Assembly (NCBI GenBank): GCA_026393775.1 | Contig: JAPKZM010000272.1 | Span: 1-17,321, forward strand | Origin: Candidatus Aminicenantota bacterium | GTDB lineage: Bacteria; Acidobacteriota; Aminicenantia; UBA2199 | Reading direction: 5' to 3' | Length of the DNA: 17,321 nt | Shown here: positions 14,319-17,321 of the stretch, one piece after another | Layout: every line of letters starts with the position of its first letter | Numbering within the stretch: the stretch's first letter is position 1 | Notes under the pieces: generated by a model | Seen by the model: only the letters and a program-made list of their open reading frames with translations | Told to the model about the DNA's origin: nothing | Database searches by the model: none | Position numbers and translations under genes: made by a program

Positions 14319-15632
14319 GTGGTGATCAAGGCGTGTTTATTTAGTTTAATCTTAACATTGCTCTTCGTGCCAATTCCCTGCCAGACGCTGAATATCACTT
14401 CTTTTGAACTGCCCAACGGCTTGAAAGTAATCTTGGCCCCCAGCAATGACATGCAGACGGCCGCCGTATGCATTTACAACATGAACGGGGCGCGGACCGA
14501 TCCGGCCGACGGCCGCGGGATTTCCTATCTCTACCAGTTTCTGATGTTCGATGGCAACGAGAACCTGGAATCGTACGACCATGTCCTGTTCATCAATAAG
14601 ATGGGCGGGATCGTGAGCGGCCGGGTCAGCTATGACAATTCTATTTTTTATGAGGTGCTGCCAGCCTCGGAAATCAATGTGGCGTTGTGGCTGGAAAGCG
14701 AACGCTTGAAAAGCCTGCGCCTCGAAGACACGAATATCGATTATCACAAGAATGAGATATTTAACCGCATCAATCGGATGTGGGAGTCGAACCTTAATTT
14801 CAAGGCGCAGACCTGGATCAGTGCCAAGATTTTTGAAGGGTTGCCGTACGCCTATCCTCTTTTTGGAGACTTGAACAGATTCCGAGCCTTGAACAATGAT
14901 CGGATCAGGGAGAGTTACCGCAAATTTCAGAATTTATCCAATATCTTGCTGATCATCGCGGGAAAATTCGACATCAATGAATTGAAAGCCGGCATCAACA
15001 AATTTTTTCAAAACATCCCGACAGGGAAAAAATCGCCGGAAGTCGTCCCCAATGCCGCGAGCCAACACGGTATTTACTCGGTCAAGAACTGGGTGATTCC
15101 CGGCTTGAAAACGAATTATACTTTTTACGGGATCAAGTCGCCGGGGAAAATCAGTTACGATTACGTGTTTTTTGATTTTTTACGCTATTACTTGACCGAT
15201 CCGCGCTGTTCGCGGCTGGAATATATCCTGAACAAATTGAATAAGATCAATGTTGAAATAGTAGGTTCTTTCACCGATTATTTCGAATCCAACGCCCTGA
15301 CCATCCAGTTGTCATGCTCTGAACGCATCAATCTCGAAAAAGCCAAATATATCCTCGGTCAGGAATTTTTGGCCTTGACCATGAAACCGATCAGCAACGC
15401 CGAGTTGAAGGCTATTCGTTCATTGATGGAAATTGATCTATATAAAGGCTCCTACAATCTGGAGGAGCGGTGCCTGCGCATTGGCGAATTTTATCACATG
15501 TTCGGCGAAGTGAATTTCCTTGACTTGCAATTGAGGCGGCTGCGTAAGATAACCACTTATGATGTCATGGAAAGCGCCAAAAAATATTTTAAGAAGGAAA
15601 ACCAGGTCATTTTGAATGTCTATGACGAATAA
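14319..15632 (+). CDS. M16 (pitrilysin/MPP-like) family protein with a degenerate zinc site
   Basis: M16 peptidases bind zinc through HxxEH plus a distal Glu and often work as pairs of an active and an inactive subunit. The protein (437 residues from GTG 14319, or one fewer from GTG 14322) has a signal peptide (about 1-22). The M16 N-terminal pattern follows: FELPNGLKVILAPSNDMQTAAVCIY, then NGARTDPADGRGISYLYQFLMFDG. Where active members read HLFEH this protein reads YLYQF (residues 70-74), so both His ligands and the catalytic Glu are gone. Glu146 is the only nearby candidate for a distal acidic residue. The C-terminal M16 domain is visible around DPRCSRLEYIL and FESNALTIQL. It is likely exported and catalytically inactive. 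The next gene overlaps its last 17 bases, implying co-translation and probably a complex. Confidence 0.85.
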   Translation: MVIKACLFSLILTLLFVPIPCQTLNITSFELPNGLKVILAPSNDMQTAAVCIYNMNGARTDPADGRGISYLYQFLMFDGNENLESYDHVLFINKMGGIVSGRVSYDNSIFYEVLPASEINVALWLESERLKSLRLEDTNIDYHKNEIFNRINRMWESNLNFKAQTWISAKIFEGLPYAYPLFGDLNRFRALNNDRIRESYRKFQNLSNILLIIAGKFDINELKAGINKFFQNIPTGKKSPEVVPNAASQHGIYSVKNWVIPGLKTNYTFYGIKSPGKISYDYVFFDFLRYYLTDPRCSRLEYILNKLNKINVEIVGSFTDYFESNALTIQLSCSERINLEKAKYILGQEFLALTMKPISNAELKAIRSLMEIDLYKGSYNLEERCLRIGEFYHMFGEVNFLDLQLRRLRKITTYDVMESAKKYFKKENQVILNVYDE

Positions 15633-17031
15633 GCATTTTCCTGCCCCAAAATTCCGCTGGTTCATGGTCTGGACGATATTTTTTCCCCTTTTTACTTTTC
15701 AACTGGCTGCCGAAGCGCGGCAATTTTCTTTTTTCTCCTCCAAAGGCTTGCCAATCAAGGTTTTGCAGCAGAATGAAATGCCTTTCGTCCATGCCCAGTT
15801 GCTGGTTTTTTTGGACGGAGAGAAGCAAAATTACAACTCGTTGCTGATCTCGCAGCTGACCTTTATGAACATGTTCGCCCGCGAGTTGAACTTGCCGTCA
15901 ACCAACTTGCTCGATTCTTTTTTCAGGCTGGGCAATGACTACCAGGTCGAGCAAACGCCTGAATACGTAACAATTAGTTTGAATTTTCTTCCCGACCGTC
16001 TCGCCGCTTTCACAAAACTACTCAAGGAAATTTATACGTACCAGTCTTTTCATTTGAAAAAGTTTAACCTGAGCAAGGAAAAATATTGGTCCTTTTTTAT
16101 CAAAAACCGGGATTGGAAAAAAGAGATCGCTTTTTTATTGGCCTACCAGCAAATGGTCGGCAATTTTTATTTCAGCCAGGGTTTGATGGTACAGGAGATC
16201 GTCAACAGCATTAACCTGGCGCAATTGCGTTCGTTCTATCTAAAGACCTTCAGGCCTGACAATTCCCTGCTCATTCTCAAGGGCAATATCAATCCCTATA
16301 TCGCCTTAGGTCAGATCGAGCGGGATCTTCCCGTTTCACCTCCGGCCCCGGCCAAAAATAAAAAAGAAGAAGTCACCCCAAACTCCAGCCGCAGGATATT
16401 TGTCTTAAATAGCACTGTTTCCGATGCCCCGATGATCTACTGGTTTGATGAGGCTCCGGCAATGAGCGAAGCCGACTATTTGCCTTTTTTTATCGGTAAT
16501 TTCACCTTGTTCGGCTTTCCGGGGGGGCGAATTTATCAGTCTGAAAGGAGTCAGTTTTTGCTGGGCGGCTATAAGGTCAGTACCGATATCTTTTCATTGA
16601 AAAACTTCACAGTTTTCTGCAATTACCTGCGGCTGAACTACAATGACCTTGAAAATTTCCTGTTCCTGGTGGATCAGGAAAGGAAAAAATTTTCCGCCCG
16701 GCCCGTCGTCAAAAAGGAATACCTGGATGCTTTGAATTACTACCTGGGGCGGGCGCAGGTGGAAACGGGCAATTTCGAATACGGCATGCAGCAGGTCATC
16801 GACCGTTTCCAGTCCCAGCCGGCATCCCTGTCGCAGCCGCCTCGTGGCCCGGAATTGGTCCGCGAAGTGACTTTTGAACGGGTCGTGCAGGTGATGGATG
16901 AATTGATGGGCTATAAACACAGAGCCGGCATCCGGGAGAAAGGAATTATCGTTCTGATCGGGAACGCCAATCTGATCATGAATGCGTTGAAAATATTTAA
17001 AGCGGACGTTATTGAATTGCGTATGGATTGA
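15616..17031 (+). CDS. Second M16-like protein, also without the HxxEH motif
   Basis: The 471-residue product overlaps the preceding M16-like gene by 17 bp (an ATG at 15622 would overlap by 11), typical of translational coupling. A signal peptide spans about residues 14-34, ending AAEA. The N-terminal domain keeps the M16 layout (FFSSKGLPIKVLQQNEMPFVHAQLLVFLDG) but the zinc helix region (LLISQLTFMNMFARELN) contains no His at all. A second M16 domain follows, with FGFPGGRIYQSERSQFLLGGY near 297-318. This fits the family's substrate-binding glycine-rich and R...Y region, which in two-subunit bacterial M16 enzymes lies on the non-catalytic partner. It is therefore probably an inactive exported subunit. 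It ends 4 bp before tRNA-Cys on the other strand, with no visible terminator. Family assignment is less sure than for its partner. Confidence 0.75.
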   Translation: MSMTNKHFPAPKFRWFMVWTIFFPLFTFQLAAEARQFSFFSSKGLPIKVLQQNEMPFVHAQLLVFLDGEKQNYNSLLISQLTFMNMFARELNLPSTNLLDSFFRLGNDYQVEQTPEYVTISLNFLPDRLAAFTKLLKEIYTYQSFHLKKFNLSKEKYWSFFIKNRDWKKEIAFLLAYQQMVGNFYFSQGLMVQEIVNSINLAQLRSFYLKTFRPDNSLLILKGNINPYIALGQIERDLPVSPPAPAKNKKEEVTPNSSRRIFVLNSTVSDAPMIYWFDEAPAMSEADYLPFFIGNFTLFGFPGGRIYQSERSQFLLGGYKVSTDIFSLKNFTVFCNYLRLNYNDLENFLFLVDQERKKFSARPVVKKEYLDALNYYLGRAQVETGNFEYGMQQVIDRFQSQPASLSQPPRGPELVREVTFERVVQVMDELMGYKHRAGIREKGIIVLIGNANLIMNALKIFKADVIELRMD

Positions 17032-17035
17032 AAGA

Positions 17036-17107
17036 AGGCGGCGACCGGATTTGAACCGATGAATAACGCTTTTGCAGAGCGCTGCCTTACCACTTGGCTA
17101 CGCCGCC
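17036..17107 (-). tRNA. tRNA-Cys, anticodon GCA
   Basis: On the minus strand: perfect acceptor stem GGCGGCG/CGCCGCC, D arm GCC/GGC, anticodon arm GCGCT/AGCGT around CTGCAAA (anticodon GCA), T arm ATCGG/CCGGT around TTCAAAT, and discriminator T73 as expected for tRNA-Cys. CCA is not encoded. It lies 2 bp downstream of tRNA-Gly and shares its transcript. Confidence 0.96.
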
Positions 17108-17109
17108 AA

Positions 17110-17184
17110 TGGAGAGGGAAACGGGATTTGAACCCGCAACATCAACCTTGGCAAGGTTGCGCTCTACCATTGAGCTATTCCCGC
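17110..17184 (-). tRNA. tRNA-Gly, anticodon GCC, with encoded CCA
   Basis: On the minus strand: acceptor GCGGGAA/TTCCCTC, D arm GCTC/GAGC, anticodon arm CAACC/GGTTG around TTGCCAA (anticodon GCC), T arm GCGGG/CCCGT around TTCAAAT, discriminator T73 and an encoded CCA (17110-17112). The acceptor stem has one mismatch, C2 against U71, where G is expected. Unlike the other two tRNA genes in the window it encodes its CCA end. Confidence 0.95.
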
Positions 17185-17195
17185 TCTTGGGCTAA

Positions 17196-17224
17196 AGGAT
17201 AATCGAAATTGCCGTTTTTGTCAA
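17196..17224 (-). promoter_or_regulatory. Promoter of the tRNA-Gly/tRNA-Cys pair
   Basis: Perfect TTGACA (17219-17224) and TATCCT (17196-17201) with a 17-bp spacer. The predicted start lies about 5 nt upstream of the tRNA-Gly 5' end. Confidence 0.7.
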
Positions 17225-17228
17225 GGCT

Positions 17229-17321
17229 TTATTTCTTCCTGGCAATGAAGAAATTGGGTGCAACAGGAATTTCTGCGCCGCAAATTCATTATTTTTGTGA
17301 AATTGGGCTGGATAACCTGCT
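17229..17321 (-). other. Possible C-terminal end of a coding region at the window edge
   Basis: On the minus strand a short frame ends AEIPVAPNFFIARKK followed by TAA at 17229-17231, which looks like a real protein C-terminus, perhaps of a methyltransferase. That frame is blocked by TAA TGA only 18 codons upstream. A second frame, open from the window edge, reads up to NEFAA at the same place. A 2-base insertion in the run GCGGCGC would join them. The fragment is too short to assign. Confidence 0.25.

Overview
This is a bacterial chromosome segment of moderate GC content. Short intergenic gaps, many sigma70-type promoters and three tRNA genes suggest an ordinary chromosomal region; I see no phage, transposon or CRISPR content. 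A large alpha-2-macroglobulin with an inserted carboxypeptidase-regulatory-like domain, paired M16-like proteins, a membrane processive GT2 enzyme and TPR proteins would fit a Gram-negative, Acidobacteriota- or Aminicenantes-like genome. That placement is inference from gene style only.

Layout. Positions 1-416 hold the 3' end of a membrane protein gene (+). Positions 406-6129 (-) hold a bacterial alpha-2-macroglobulin gene of 1,908 codons interrupted in frame by one amber codon (1870-1872), which cuts the thioester motif CLEQ off from the rest. Upstream on the same strand is a membrane-anchored lytic transglycosylase (6268-6876). A small membrane protein gene (7060-7623, +) converges on a DUF2892/YgaP-like gene (7649-7870, -). 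Next come a WaaE-like GT2 glycosyltransferase (7902-8690, -) and purH (8748-10268, -). tRNA-Pro(CGG) starts the next + strand block, followed by a processive GT2 synthase (10580-12079) and a protein resembling the C-terminal half of SelB without its GTPase (12144-13187). A secreted TPR protein gene (13188-14189, -) is divergent from a two-gene operon of M16-like proteins (14319-17031, +), both of which lack the HxxEH zinc motif. The window ends with a tRNA-Gly/tRNA-Cys pair (-).

How the genes fit together. Most products act at the envelope: the macroglobulin as a presumed protease trap, the transglycosylase on peptidoglycan, two GT2 enzymes on surface glycans, and the M16 pair and TPR protein outside the cytoplasm. 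purH and the tRNAs are housekeeping genes. Nine promoters are readable with 17-18 bp spacers. At three of them the -10 box ends exactly 6 nt before a start codon and there is no Shine-Dalgarno sequence, which predicts leaderless mRNAs.

The points most worth following up are the orphan SelB-like protein, the amber codon beside the thioester, the M16 pair with no visible zinc site, and the leaderless promoter pattern.
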